A DNA stretch of 64,000 nt from Planctomycetota bacterium. Its GTDB lineage: Bacteria; Planctomycetota; UBA1135; GCA-002686595. The notes under the pieces are model-generated. The model saw only the letters and a list, made by a program, of their open reading frames with translations. It ran no database searches and was not told where the DNA came from. Positions 30,148-38,869 of the stretch are shown one piece after another. The stretch is taken from contig JABACD010000007.1 of NCBI GenBank assembly GCA_014237855.1, positions 129,399 to 193,398 on the forward strand, given 5' to 3'. Positions within the stretch are counted from its first letter, which is position 1. Each line of letters begins with the position of its first letter. The position numbers and the translations under genes are program-made.

Positions 30148-31088
30148 GGAAGCTCGAGTTCGAAGGCCTCGGCCAGGTTGGTGTGAATTCCGTCCATCAG
30201 GTCAATCCAGTCATTTGCCCAGCTGGCACCCTTCACCTGGTTGGGCAACTCGACGACCCTGGCGCCAGTCTTGCGAGCGATGTCAGCAATCTGGCGGTTG
30301 TTCGACCACGCGGCGGTCAGGATCACCTTGGCGCCCTCGGCCTTCATCTTCTTCACGACCCCCGCCACGTCACTGGGACTTGGTGGGATCCCGGGCTTGG
30401 GCTCGATGCTAGCGATGACATCCATCTGCAGGCGCTGTGCCAGATAGTCGTACTCCGAGTGATAGACCACCAGCTTCTTGCCCGCCAGGCCCTTGGCGAT
30501 CAGCTTCCAGCGCTTCGACCTCTCCGCCAATCGCTTCTTCCAGGCCTCGTAGTTGCGATCGTAGGCCTCACGGTGCATGGGATCAACGCGCACCAGAGCC
30601 TCGTGCACCTTGGCGGCCAGGTGCAGACCCCCTTCAGGATCGAGGTTGAAGTGTGGGTTGCCTTCGGGGTGTACGTCGCCCTCCTTCCGGGAGAGGTTCA
30701 GTGGCACCCCGATGACCTTCCACCCGTCGGAGCAGTTCTGGAAGCCAGGCTGACCAGGCTCGATGCGGCGGTTCTTGGCCTTGAGCAGGAGCTCAGGCAG
30801 CCAGGCGGCCTCCATGGAGAGCCCCATCTCGAGGAACAGGTCGGCCTTCGAGAGGGCGATCAGCATGCTCGGGCGCACATGCACCGAGTGCAGGTTCTCA
30901 GTCCCCTTGGAGAGCGACCGCACCTGGACATGCTCGCCGCCAATCTCCTCGGCCAGGGTGCCTAGATCGGGAATGGTCGCCACGACTCGTAGGCGGTCCG
31001 AAGATGCCGCGCTCCCGGGCAGCGCCAGCAATGCGAGCGCGAAGGCAAACAGCCACCCACGCGCGATCTTGATTGTACTCATGGACAT
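30144..31088 (-). CDS. Metal ABC transporter substrate-binding protein (ZnuA-like)
   Basis: Periplasmic cluster A-I binding protein with a signal peptide ending near LPGSAASS. The metal-site motifs are NLHSVHVRPSM (His), the DVHPEGNPHFNLDPEGG block (His), VVYHSEYDYL (His) and an acidic ligand in the C-terminal lobe. It lacks the His-rich loop of classical ZnuA. Zn(II) is favoured over Mn(II) because the flanking barrel and small peptide are His/Cys-rich; that is inference. 314 residues. Confidence 0.92.
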   Translation of the reverse strand: MSMSTIKIARGWLFAFALALLALPGSAASSDRLRVVATIPDLGTLAEEIGGEHVQVRSLSKGTENLHSVHVRPSMLIALSKADLFLEMGLSMEAAWLPELLLKAKNRRIEPGQPGFQNCSDGWKVIGVPLNLSRKEGDVHPEGNPHFNLDPEGGLHLAAKVHEALVRVDPMHREAYDRNYEAWKKRLAERSKRWKLIAKGLAGKKLVVYHSEYDYLAQRLQMDVIASIEPKPGIPPSPSDVAGVVKKMKAEGAKVILTAAWSNNRQIADIARKTGARVVELPNQVKGASWANDWIDLMDGIHTNLAEAFELELP

Positions 31089-31103
31089 TACTCCTCTGAC
31101 TGC

Positions 31104-32384
31104 CTACCAGTTGAGGCCGTGGCCGTGGGGCCCGATGAAGCCTACCAGCTGAATGGCAAACTGAGTCGAGTCCTCACCGGTGTACGAGTCCACCAGGGTA
31201 GCTTCCACTCGCAGGCGAAGGAACTCCGAGAGGTAGCGAGTGTAGTAGATGTCGACCTCGCTGACGTTGCCTGCGTCTCCCTCCGGTTCATCGACCAGGG
31301 AATACTGGACACCTGTGGAGTCCTGACTGGTCCAGCCGTAGTCCACATAGGCGTAGTAACCGGAGACCGCGTCGTCGTAGACGTCGATGAAGTCGTCGGT
31401 GGCGTCGCCCGGAGTTCCATTGCCGTTGATCTCGGCCGAGAGATCCCCGTCGAAGATCAGCAGCTCACCGCCAGCGGTGAAGTTCTTGACACCCAGGTCA
31501 TCGACCCACCCGTAGGTCAGGTCGAGTCCGTAGACCACATTGCTCTGGCCCGCGACCTCCAGGTCGTTGGCTTCGTCTTCGAAGGCGAAGTCGTTGAGGA
31601 AGCGCCCGGAGAGACCGACCTGCAGGTTGCCGTTGGAGCCGATCTCGGTCAGTCCGGTCAGACGTCCCGTGAAGCCAAAGTTGCCGGCACTCTTGCGGGG
31701 CGGCACGTGGACCTCGATATCTCCTTCCTCCTCTTCGTGCCCGTGGCCACCGCCGGAGAGATCGGTGAAGGCCCCCAGGGACCAACGTAGAAGGGTTGAT
31801 TCACCAACTCCGGACCAGTGATCGAGCTGGAGCCCGTCGGCCGCCAGCTCCTCGCCCAGGAACTCGCGCAGCACCAGGGGCCGGTTGATGGTGCGCAGCT
31901 CCTCGATGTGAGACTGCATCTGCTTCCCGAAATCGACGAAGAATCGCCCGCCACGCATGGTGAAGTTGTCCGGCAGGGCCACGTACTCGATGGCAATCTC
32001 CTCGACGCCGAACTCGCTCTCCCCATCCGGCTCTCGCTCGTAGGCGATGGTGGCCCAGGCGAAGGCGCTGGGGTCAATCCAGTCGGCGATCAGCAGGTCT
32101 GAGCGACTCAGGCGTGCGTTGGCTCCGTCGTCCTCCGAGCTGTCGTCCGTCTCAACGTAGTCGATGATCAGGTCGGCGGTCAGGCTGATGGCGGGGTTGA
32201 ACTCGTTATCGAAGCGGGTGCTCTGACCGATCCCACCGCCGCTGGGAGAACCAGGCGAGGTGATTCCGGCCCGCTGGGCCGTTGCGTTCACGCCAAGGCT
32301 GGCGATAGCAAGGGTTGTGACGGTCAGATGAGCGAGTGAGGGTTGCGTCGCGCTGCGCGACAAGCATGGTATTTGAAATTGCAT
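31104..32384 (-). CDS. Outer-membrane beta-barrel, metal-uptake-linked
   Basis: 426-residue porin-like protein with a signal peptide (LAIASLGVNATAQ) and many alternating beta strands (FAWATIAYERE, NFTMRGGRFFVDFGK, NLQVGLSGRFLNDF, LRLRVEATLVDS). It resembles LbtU-type or general porins used by metal importers. His-rich sites GGGHGHEEEEGD (an external-loop candidate) and the C-terminal IGPHGHGLNW suggest metal capture. ATG at 32384 is supported by CAGGAG 8 nt upstream. Immediately upstream of znuA (15 nt), so it belongs to the same operon: barrel, binding protein, ATPase, permease. Confidence 0.8.
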   Translation of the reverse strand: MQFQIPCLSRSATQPSLAHLTVTTLAIASLGVNATAQRAGITSPGSPSGGGIGQSTRFDNEFNPAISLTADLIIDYVETDDSSEDDGANARLSRSDLLIADWIDPSAFAWATIAYEREPDGESEFGVEEIAIEYVALPDNFTMRGGRFFVDFGKQMQSHIEELRTINRPLVLREFLGEELAADGLQLDHWSGVGESTLLRWSLGAFTDLSGGGHGHEEEEGDIEVHVPPRKSAGNFGFTGRLTGLTEIGSNGNLQVGLSGRFLNDFAFEDEANDLEVAGQSNVVYGLDLTYGWVDDLGVKNFTAGGELLIFDGDLSAEINGNGTPGDATDDFIDVYDDAVSGYYAYVDYGWTSQDSTGVQYSLVDEPEGDAGNVSEVDIYYTRYLSEFLRLRVEATLVDSYTGEDSTQFAIQLVGFIGPHGHGLNW

Positions 32385-32400
32385 GGCTGAACTCCTGAGG

Positions 32401-32429
32401 TCCAAGTCTACTTGGATGTGTACGTACAC
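32401..32429 (-). promoter_or_regulatory. Two palindromes ahead of the barrel gene
   Basis: TCCAAG-TCTA-CTTGGA (32401-32416) and the perfect 12-nt palindrome GTGTACGTACAC (32418-32429) lie end to end 17-45 nt upstream of the barrel ATG. They could be operators for a metalloregulator or a UTR structure. No known Zur box consensus is matched closely. Confidence 0.35.
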
Positions 32430-32515
32430 CCCCGGCTCCTGCGAGGGGGCAATCAAGTGCCTCACACGCTGAGCGGGGGCGCGTAGCCCCAGGCTTCATC
32501 GTGCTTGTTGGCGCC

Positions 32516-32794
32516 TCATCGGCGATCTGGTGGGACCTGGAGCGGCGGCGCCCTGGGAGCCACCTCGATCGGGAGTTCCGACGGAGGTACACGTTCATGG
32601 ATCGGGAGTGACTCCCGCGCTAGCAGCGTCGCCGTTTCGACGACGAGTGCTTCTCCGGCCAGCAGAGAGGGAGTCAGCTGACAAAAATGGCAATCCCCGC
32701 CCTCATCCTCGTGATGCGCGGAGTGAATTGCGCCACCGAACAGCAGGCCGAGGGCCAGCAGGATGACGATCAGAAGGGGGAGCCTCAACTTCAT
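32516..32794 (-). CDS. Small His/Cys-rich membrane peptide
   Basis: 92-residue protein with one N-terminal hydrophobic segment (LPLLIVILLALGLLFGG) followed at once by a dense metal-ligand patch HSAHHEDEGGDCHFC, then a Pro/Glu-rich tail. ATG at 32794 (MKLRLPLLI) is chosen because the segment reads as a signal/anchor; an upstream ATG at 32824 adds ten residues. It leads the barrel/ABC metal operon by 131 nt, so a role in zinc capture or sensing is likely but unproven. It resembles DUF2946-type small proteins in layout only. Confidence 0.6.
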   Translation of the reverse strand: MKLRLPLLIVILLALGLLFGGAIHSAHHEDEGGDCHFCQLTPSLLAGEALVVETATLLARESLPIHERVPPSELPIEVAPRAPPLQVPPDRR

Positions 32795-32999
32795 ACCTGG
32801 CAAAAGCGTAGGAGCATCTTCCAACCCCTGTCAACCTCCAGTCCTCGCAACATCGTGCTTGCTGGGATGCTAATAAGCAGAGAGCTATCAGGGCATACCA
32901 GATCTATCCACCCACTGTCTTACCGAGAGCATGCCTTGCCGGGACCACACGGCTCCCGATGCCTCCGCAGGTCCTCGCGTAAGTAGAAAGAAAGAACCA

Positions 33000-33258
33000 C
33001 TTCCTCCCTCCCCCGCCCACCCTCTCAGGCACTCTCCCTTCAGCAGGCTGCTCCCTCCCAGCTCGGTCGGCAGCTCCCCACGAGCGAGACCATCTCCGGC
33101 CCCACCCTCACCTCCATTCAACAGCCCTCGAACCAAAGCTCCAGCTGCGGGGGCGCTCGCGGCGGAGCCGGCGTCGGGGGCACGCTCGGCATGGCGAGAT
33201 GCTCCAGGATTCGAACGATTGCCCCTGCAGCGGTGATCGCCGCGATCCAGCGACGCCG
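33000..33258 (-). mobile_element. IS91-like remnant, transposase 3' end (inverted copy 1)
   Basis: 33118-33258 encodes the end of an IS91-family transposase (RRRWIAAITAAGAIVRILEHL ... ELWFEGC then stop), and the downstream non-coding tail continues to about 33000. The rest of the transposase is missing. It abuts, head to head, a second remnant on the plus strand. Confidence 0.75.
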
Positions 33259-33261
33259 GGC

Positions 33262-33447
33262 CTGAGAAGGTCTCGCTCGTGGGGGAGCTCTGGGCGCAGG
33301 TGGAAGAGTGCGGGGGAAGGGGCCCGAAATCCTGGCTCGGAGGCCGTCAGCTGCGGCGAGAAGAAGCGGTAAGAGGACCAATTCATTGGGAGTGAGGCCC
33401 CGAAGGGGTGGAGGGCGGATAGTCTGGGAGCTTGCATCGCCTATCTT
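33262..33447 (+). mobile_element. IS91-like right-end remnant (copy 2)
   Basis: Non-coding right end in plus orientation: GAGAAGGTCTCGCTCGTGGG, then GGCTCGGAGGCCGTCAGC, ending with a degenerate core GAGCTTGCATCGCCTATCTT. It is the reverse complement of the tails at 36976, 39747 and 59938. Together with copy 1 it fills the stretch between the zinc cluster and the next gene; the bases 32795-33000 hold nothing else I recognise. Confidence 0.7.
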
Positions 33448-33484
33448 CTTCGTTCCATAGCCCCCCTTCCACCGCCCTCAGTCC

Positions 33485-35155
33485 ATGAAGTATCCGTCTG
33501 GAATGCACATTCTCCGTTTAGCTTTCACGGCAACGAGCAGTGCCTGCTTGGTAGCGAACACCTTCGCGCAGGCCCCGACCTACAACCTGACCAAGTATCT
33601 CGACGTCGGCACCCAGGTGCCGGGCGCCGCCCCGGGCGTTCTGTTCACTTCATTTGACAGTGAATGTCCATCACTGCAGGACCGTGTGCTCTGTTTCGAT
33701 GGGAGTTTCAACGATCCGGGTACGGGAGCTGATGGAGGCATCTTCACCGTTGATGTCTGCGGCACGGTCACAACCATCGTATTCAACACCGACCTGACGC
33801 CGGGTGGCGGCACCTTCGGGTTTGTGAGAGACGAGATGCTCTCCGGTGATCAGGTTGCGTGGACAGTCTCTCCCAACGATGCGATCTACGCGAGGAGCGC
33901 CGACGGGAGCGGTCCCTTCACGACGATCGTCGACACCAACTCGATCATTCCCGGCACGATGGACACGTTCACGAACTTCTACGAGTTCGGCATGGACGAC
34001 AACATGGTTATATTCCAGGGGGAAGACGGCGCGGGGGCGTGGGGGATCTACACCAAGAACCTCCTCACCGATACGTTCAGCGTCTACGCGAACACCAGCA
34101 CGACGAGCCCGTACCCGGGCGCGGCGGCAACCTTGACGGGTTTTGGTGAGCCGATGGTCCGCGACGGTCGATTCGCGTGCAATGCCGCGGATTCGAACGG
34201 CACACGCGGTCTGCTGACGGACTTCGGCGCTGGCATCGTCGGCCCGGTCAACTCCACCGTCGCCAGCCCAAGCGGTCTCGGCAACTTCTCCTTTTTCGAC
34301 GAGGCATCGATCGATGGCGACAAGGTCGCGTTCCAGACGAAGACCTCTGGGAATGACAAGTTCAGCGTCTACATGTACGACCATTCGACCGGCACCTTCA
34401 GCGCGATCGCGGACGAGACGATCCCACGTCCCGGCGGCGGCTTCTTTGACGGTTTCAATGGCAACCCGTCGCTGTCGATCGCGAACGGGGTCACGACCGT
34501 GATTTTCGAGACGGGAGACACGGTCACCGGCCTGTGGGCGTGGATCGATGGCACCATTGTGCAGGTCGTTCGGGAGGGCGACATCCTCGACGGCAAGACA
34601 GTTAACGGGATCAGTTTCGACTTCCCCTACGGCATCGAAGGCACCAAGACCGCCTTCAAGGCGTCCTTCACCGACGGCACCGAGGCGCTCTACTTCGCCG
34701 AGCTCGAGGTGCCCGAGTGCGTCCTTCAACCTCTCGGAGCGGAGAACTTCTGCACCGGGGCCGTCAACTCCGCTGGCACGGGCGCGACGCTCTCCATGGG
34801 CGGCTCGAGCTCGGTCGCCACGAACGACTTCACCCTGACGGTCACCGGCGCGGCCGTGGAGTCGTCGGGCATGTTCGTCTACGCCTCGAACACGGCCCAG
34901 GCGCCCTACGGTAACGGCCTGCGCTGTGTCGGAACGAGCAGCGGGGGCGTCTACCGCCTCTCACCGACGCTCTTCACCAACGGGTGCGGGACCGCCACGC
35001 GCCTCGTGGACCTCGAGAGCGGCGCGCCCGCCACGGGCAGTAGCGAGATCGATTCCGGCTCCACCTGGTACTTCCAGTTCTGGTACCGTGACCTCGCCGC
35101 GGGCGGGGCCGGCTTCAACACGAGCGACGGGCTCAAGGTGATCTTCTGCCCCTGA
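33485..35155 (+). CDS. Secreted repeat protein with planctomycete C-terminal domain
   Basis: Exported 556-residue protein: signal peptide ending near NTFAQA, then propeller-like repeats of the form GDxVAFxxxxxGxxGIYTxxxx (GDQVAWTVSPNDAIYARSADG, DNMVIFQGEDGAGAWGIYTK, GDKVAFQTKTSGNDKFSVYMYD). The last ~135 residues form a module (CTGAVNSAGTGATLS ... GNGLRCVG ... YFQFWYRDLAAGG ... TSDGLKVIFCP) shared with the proteins at 37526 and 60184. The function is unknown; a surface or matrix role is likely. ATG 33485 and ATG 33503 are both possible starts. An IS91-type end follows 14 nt after the stop. Confidence 0.8.
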   Translation: MKYPSGMHILRLAFTATSSACLVANTFAQAPTYNLTKYLDVGTQVPGAAPGVLFTSFDSECPSLQDRVLCFDGSFNDPGTGADGGIFTVDVCGTVTTIVFNTDLTPGGGTFGFVRDEMLSGDQVAWTVSPNDAIYARSADGSGPFTTIVDTNSIIPGTMDTFTNFYEFGMDDNMVIFQGEDGAGAWGIYTKNLLTDTFSVYANTSTTSPYPGAAATLTGFGEPMVRDGRFACNAADSNGTRGLLTDFGAGIVGPVNSTVASPSGLGNFSFFDEASIDGDKVAFQTKTSGNDKFSVYMYDHSTGTFSAIADETIPRPGGGFFDGFNGNPSLSIANGVTTVIFETGDTVTGLWAWIDGTIVQVVREGDILDGKTVNGISFDFPYGIEGTKTAFKASFTDGTEALYFAELEVPECVLQPLGAENFCTGAVNSAGTGATLSMGGSSSVATNDFTLTVTGAAVESSGMFVYASNTAQAPYGNGLRCVGTSSGGVYRLSPTLFTNGCGTATRLVDLESGAPATGSSEIDSGSTWYFQFWYRDLAAGGAGFNTSDGLKVIFCP

Positions 35156-35170
35156 GTTCCAGGCGCCCCC

Positions 35171-35208
35171 GGAGGGTGGATGTAAAGGTAGCTTGGATCG
35201 CCTATCCT
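35171..35208 (+). repeat. IS91-like terminal core (copy 3)
   Basis: GGAGGGTGGATGTAAAGGTAG followed by CTTGGATCGCCTATCCT, the terminal ~38 bp of the element in plus orientation, starting 14 nt after the preceding stop codon. Confidence 0.8.
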
Positions 35209-35254
35209 CTGGCGATCCCTCTCATTGGAGTGCAGTTTGTCTGACTGTGCCCGG

Positions 35255-35880
35255 TCAGCCTCTTTCACGTACTCGTGACTGAACTACTCTGTCGCTCGGG
35301 AGCCCCCAGTAATGACCAGAGATAAGATGCCCAGAATCACCAAGGGCGAGGCCCTGAACTGGTCCACCGACTTTCGGAGTCCCGTCTTCGCGGGAACCGC
35401 TGAAGACCAGGTGCGCTCCCGCCCGAGCGAGCATCTGAGCGATCCTGGCCTTGCCGAGAGACGGGCACGTCACCTTCAGATATCGAACGAGGTACGCCAC
35501 GAAGTCGGGAAACCTGTTGACGGGCTCTCCTAACCGCACGAGCCCTTCCTCTCCACGCCCGTCAAGCCGCCGTAGCCAAGAGCGAATGGTCTCCTCGTTC
35601 AGCAGCGCGATCTCTGATGCAGCCTGTCGGCCTCGGCGAGCTGTCTCGGCCTTGATGACTTCCCTGACGTAGCTCGCCCCCACAGGCATCGGTCAGCGCC
35701 ATCGACGCCAACGAGATTGCGTGCAGCACACCCGAACGGACGACCTTGGTCCATCCCCTGGGCAATGGAAGCGTCTGATGAGCTGGTCGGGTTGGCATTG
35801 GTCCTCCTGGGAAGTCGGCCCGAGCCGGGCGAGGAGAACACTGTATCTGCCTGCCAGCGCAGGAGTTCCGGGTGACGTGA
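35255..35880 (-). pseudogene. Degenerate integrase-type transposase
   Basis: Remains of a planctomycete-type integrase/transposase. The reading frame from 35870 (GWTKVVRSGVLHAISLASMAL) must shift near 35690 to continue into ASYVREVIKAETARRGRQAASEIALLNEE, then an HTH region (IRSWLRRLDGRGEEGLVRL), then EPVNRFPDFVAYLVRYLK and SLGKARIAQMLARAGAHL. The catalytic DDE domain is absent. It shows a frameshift and loss of the C-terminal half. Flanked by IS91-type remnants on both sides. Confidence 0.75.
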
Positions 35881-35904
35881 CGGGCCCCAAGACTCGCTGG
35901 ACCA

Positions 35905-36105
35905 GTACACCCCTCCCCCGGCGCCCAGAGCTCCGCCACGAGCGAGACCAGCTCCGGCCCCACCCTCACCTCCATTCAACTGCCCTCGAACCAAAGCTCC
36001 AGCTGCGGGGGCGCTCGCGGGGGAGCTGGCGTCGGGGGCACGCTCTACAAGGCGAGGTGGTCACCGATTCGAACGATGACTGCTGCATCGGTGATCGCCG
36101 CGAGG
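35905..36105 (-). mobile_element. IS91-like remnant, transposase 3' end (copy 4)
   Basis: 36105 down to 35976 encodes AAITDAAVIVRIGDHLAL, an in-frame TAG, then SVPPTPAPPRAPPQLELWFEG and stop: the same C-terminus as copy 1 but broken by a nonsense codon. The tail continues to about 35905. Confidence 0.75.
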
Positions 36106-36107
36106 CG

Positions 36108-36926
36108 CTAGCGCTCGCCCCGGAAGTGCCGGCCATCGAGGAACGCGACGAGGTCGGCCAGCGCGAAATCCTCTTGTTCAGCGGCCTGCGTCGCGCCATC
36201 CCACGCCCCCGACGCGATGAGCAAGCTGTCGGATAGCAGGGACGCGGCTTTCCCCTTCGCCGCCATGTGGTCGTAGAGCGCACGGGTGGCCGCGGGGCCC
36301 TCGCCCGCTGCCGCCTGACCGTGGCAGTGCCGGATCCATCGCGCCACTCCCTTCTGCACCGCCTTCCGATCGAAGCGGTTCCGCCCACCGGCGAGTTCCT
36401 TGCCGTACGCGTAGGCCAAGAACACCGGGTCGACGTTACCGTCGGGGTCGTAGCCGGCGCCGATGTAGGGGCGCTGCGGCAGCGGCTTGCCGTGGTCACC
36501 GACGGTAAGCGAGCGCTCCGGCGAAGTGCCGAGGGGTGTGGTGTCCAGGGGCGGTAACGAGCCGGGCATGGCGAGCCCCCTGAGGATTCGACCCGCGCGG
36601 CGCAGGCCATGGAGGCCGCCCCGACCTTCGTACTCGAGGCGTGCGTGCCGGTTCCCTGCCATCACGATGCCCGCGGTCCGCTTCTTGTCCGACTTGGGGT
36701 TCAGCTTGCGAAACGCGCCGCGTAGCGACTGAAGAGTGGTCTCCCATTGGTCGCCACGCTGCTCGCTGACGTCACGCATGTGCCGGGCCAAGGCGCCCTC
36801 CGGCCGAGCACCGACGAAGGCAGTCCGAAGCGCCTCGCGCACCCGCCCGGTTCCCTCAGAGGGGACGTTGCCGGCCGCTGCGATGGCGGCTTCGGCCTGG
36901 GCTTCGCTAAGAGCGGACTCGGGCAT
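36108..36926 (-). CDS. Hypothetical protein, island cargo
   Basis: Family not recognised. The 272-residue protein is soluble and basic, starting MPESALSEAQAEAAIAAAG and containing IGAGYDPDGNVDPVFLAYAYG and ADLVAFLDGRHFRGER. It has no signal peptide or membrane segment. It lies between two IS91 remnants, and its stop codon is only a few bases from one of them, so the 3' end may have been altered by insertion. Codon use is GC-rich like its neighbours. Could be cargo carried by one-ended IS91 transposition; that is inference. Confidence 0.55.
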   Translation of the reverse strand: MPESALSEAQAEAAIAAAGNVPSEGTGRVREALRTAFVGARPEGALARHMRDVSEQRGDQWETTLQSLRGAFRKLNPKSDKKRTAGIVMAGNRHARLEYEGRGGLHGLRRAGRILRGLAMPGSLPPLDTTPLGTSPERSLTVGDHGKPLPQRPYIGAGYDPDGNVDPVFLAYAYGKELAGGRNRFDRKAVQKGVARWIRHCHGQAAAGEGPAATRALYDHMAAKGKAASLLSDSLLIASGAWDGATQAAEQEDFALADLVAFLDGRHFRGER

Positions 36927-36939
36927 CGGTGGAGCGAGG

Positions 36940-37416
36940 CTACACCATCAGTCTCGCGGCGAATAGGCCATTCAGAGGATAAGCGATCCAATCTACCTTT
37001 ACATCCACCCCCCCCCTCAGACGCCTCACTCCCAGCAAGCGGTCCTCTCGCTGCTCCTTCTCGCCCCAACGGACGGCTGCAGCGGTGATCGCCGCGATCC
37101 AGCGACGCCGAGAACCGCACCTGGGGCAGGTCAAGACGTCCTGGCCAAACACCCGCTTCATCAGCTCCGCCCACGAGTAACGATGGCAGGGCTGGACACG
37201 ACCCCCCGCAGCACCGCATGAGCGGCGCCTCTCCCTCGCCGTGCTCGGCACGAGCTCGCTGCGCCAGCTCGAGCCAGGCGCCAGCACTCCGTGGTAGGTC
37301 AGCTGGTGCATCCGCGGCGGCGGCACCAGCGCAGCCAGGCGCTCGATGAACACCAGCGGGTCGAACACGAAGTGCGTTGTTCCATCGCGGAAGGGCGCGC
37401 GCAGCTCGTGGATCAC
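36940..37416 (-). pseudogene. IS91-family transposase fragment with right end (copy 5)
   Basis: The largest transposase piece in the window. It includes PFRDGTTHFVFDPLVFIERL, PRMHQLTYHGVLAPGSSWRSE, YSWAELMKRVFGQDVLTCPRCG and RRRWIAAITAA, then loses the last ~40 codons by a deletion that joins it to the non-coding tail. The tail ends at 36976 with AGGATAAGCGATCCAATCTA (reverse of the core). The N-terminal Y2/HUH catalytic part is not present, so it is inactive. Confidence 0.85.
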
Positions 37417-37469
37417 CTTGCCCGTGGGTCCTGGAGTTCCTGGAGCCGAGAGCTATTGTCCGAACGTAG

Positions 37470-37508
37470 GAGCGGCCCCGGACACCGTGTTGGTATCCGG
37501 GGCCGCTC
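37470..37508 (-). terminator. Intrinsic-type terminator hairpin
   Basis: Perfect 13-bp stem GAGCGGCCCCGGA/TCCGGGGCCGCTC with a 13-nt loop, 18 nt downstream of the secreted-protein stop at 37526. No strong U-tract follows. Confidence 0.7.
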
Positions 37509-37525
37509 GCCTCCGCCCTTTCAGA

Positions 37526-38869
37526 TCACGGAGACCAGGTCAGGGACAAGGCGTTGGACATGTTCGCGGCACCTCCACAGGGCCCACCGAGATCGCGGTA
37601 CCAGAATTGAATGTAGCTGACGTCGCCGGGCCCGGCGTTCACGATCGCGCTCACAGGAAGTCCACCGGCGGGGGGCGGGTAGGAAGCCATGCCGCCGATC
37701 GCCGAGGGAACCTTGCTGATGCGGATGAGGTCCCCGCCGATGCAGCGCAACCCGTTGTAGAAGGGCACACCATTGCCGGCGTTCAAGGGAGCGCTACCAC
37801 CGAAGAAGTAGCCGGGGACCGCGCCGGGGACCTGGTTCACGTTGAGCACGAGGTCCGCCGCGGAGATGCTGGTCGAACCCGAGGTGGTCAGCGAGGCGCC
37901 GGAGCCCGTGCTGTTCGCGCAGCCTTCAGTGGCGCCGGGAACCACCTCGTTGCCGCAGGGGCAGGGCAGGGTCCCGCCGGACACGTCGTTGCCGAGGCAG
38001 AAGATCCGCGTACCCGGCTCACAGCGATCCGGAATCCCGTTGTCGTCGATGTCCACGGCGCCCTGCAAGATGTCGCAGCGGTCCGGGATACCGTTGTCGT
38101 CACAGTCCTCGCTGGGCTCGCAGTCGTCCGGAACGCCGTTGGCGTCGCAATCGGGCTCTTGGTCGTCCGGGATGCCGTCATCGTCGCAGTCGTCGATGGA
38201 CTTGTCGAAGTTGAAGCCGGTGATCGCGCCGGATCCGTTCAAAGTGATCAGCATGCGCACGACTTCCTCGACGCTGCCCGTGTCGAGCGAGCCGACGCCG
38301 TTGTCGCCCACCTCGTCGATGGAGAATAGACCCAAGAAGCCATTGTTGACGTCGAAGAACTCCACGCTGCCGGCACGACTGCCCTCGATGTCCATGTACT
38401 CCAGGGAGTGGATCGTCGCGGAGCCGATGGCCGAGAAGTCGAACTCCAGGGTGCTGCCAGCGACGTCGCCGTCATCGGGATCGACAACGAAGCCATTGTT
38501 GTCGGTGATCAGGTGTTCGTCGATGATCAGGATCTTGCCGAGGGCGACCCCGTTCTCGTTCGGCTGCCCTTGTTCTCCCCCGACACCCACGCCGGGTCCG
38601 TTGAAGGTCTCGTTAGGCGTTCCCAAATCGAAATCGCCGCCGGTGGGGTTGGCCGAATCGAAGATGACCGCTGCATTCTGGTTCCCCAGGTTCGGGTTCA
38701 TGCCGTTGACGGTGATGGGTCCGAGCCCGCCCGTCGAGGTCAAGCTGCTGACGATGAGTCCAGTCTGGAGCCCATCGAAGTCGACCTCGTCCGCGGAGGC
38801 TGAGGAGGACGCCAGAGATGTCACCAATAGGGAGAGCAGTACCGGCCAGGGGGATTGATTGTTTGTCAT
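37526..38869 (-). CDS. Secreted calcium-repeat protein with planctomycete C-terminal domain
   Basis: Exported 447-residue protein (signal peptide ending near SASADEVDFD). Middle part (residues ~230-310) holds dockerin/thrombospondin-type-3-like Asp repeats: DDCDDDGIPDDQEPDCDANG, DDCEPSEDCDDNGIPDRCD, DIDDNGIPDRCEPG, which bind Ca2+ in related proteins. The N-terminal half is beta-rich and unrecognised. The C-terminus (CANSTGSGASLTTSGS ... YNGLRCIGG ... IQFWYRDLGG ... MSNALSLTWSP) is the same module as at 33485 and 60184. Probably a surface or matrix protein. Confidence 0.82.
   Translation of the reverse strand: MTNNQSPWPVLLSLLVTSLASSSASADEVDFDGLQTGLIVSSLTSTGGLGPITVNGMNPNLGNQNAAVIFDSANPTGGDFDLGTPNETFNGPGVGVGGEQGQPNENGVALGKILIIDEHLITDNNGFVVDPDDGDVAGSTLEFDFSAIGSATIHSLEYMDIEGSRAGSVEFFDVNNGFLGLFSIDEVGDNGVGSLDTGSVEEVVRMLITLNGSGAITGFNFDKSIDDCDDDGIPDDQEPDCDANGVPDDCEPSEDCDDNGIPDRCDILQGAVDIDDNGIPDRCEPGTRIFCLGNDVSGGTLPCPCGNEVVPGATEGCANSTGSGASLTTSGSTSISAADLVLNVNQVPGAVPGYFFGGSAPLNAGNGVPFYNGLRCIGGDLIRISKVPSAIGGMASYPPPAGGLPVSAIVNAGPGDVSYIQFWYRDLGGPCGGAANMSNALSLTWSP

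Noticed and set aside
32868-32879. TGCTAATAAGCA as a Zur box for the zinc operon
   Set aside because: The arms are only 4 bp and match no Zur consensus I know.
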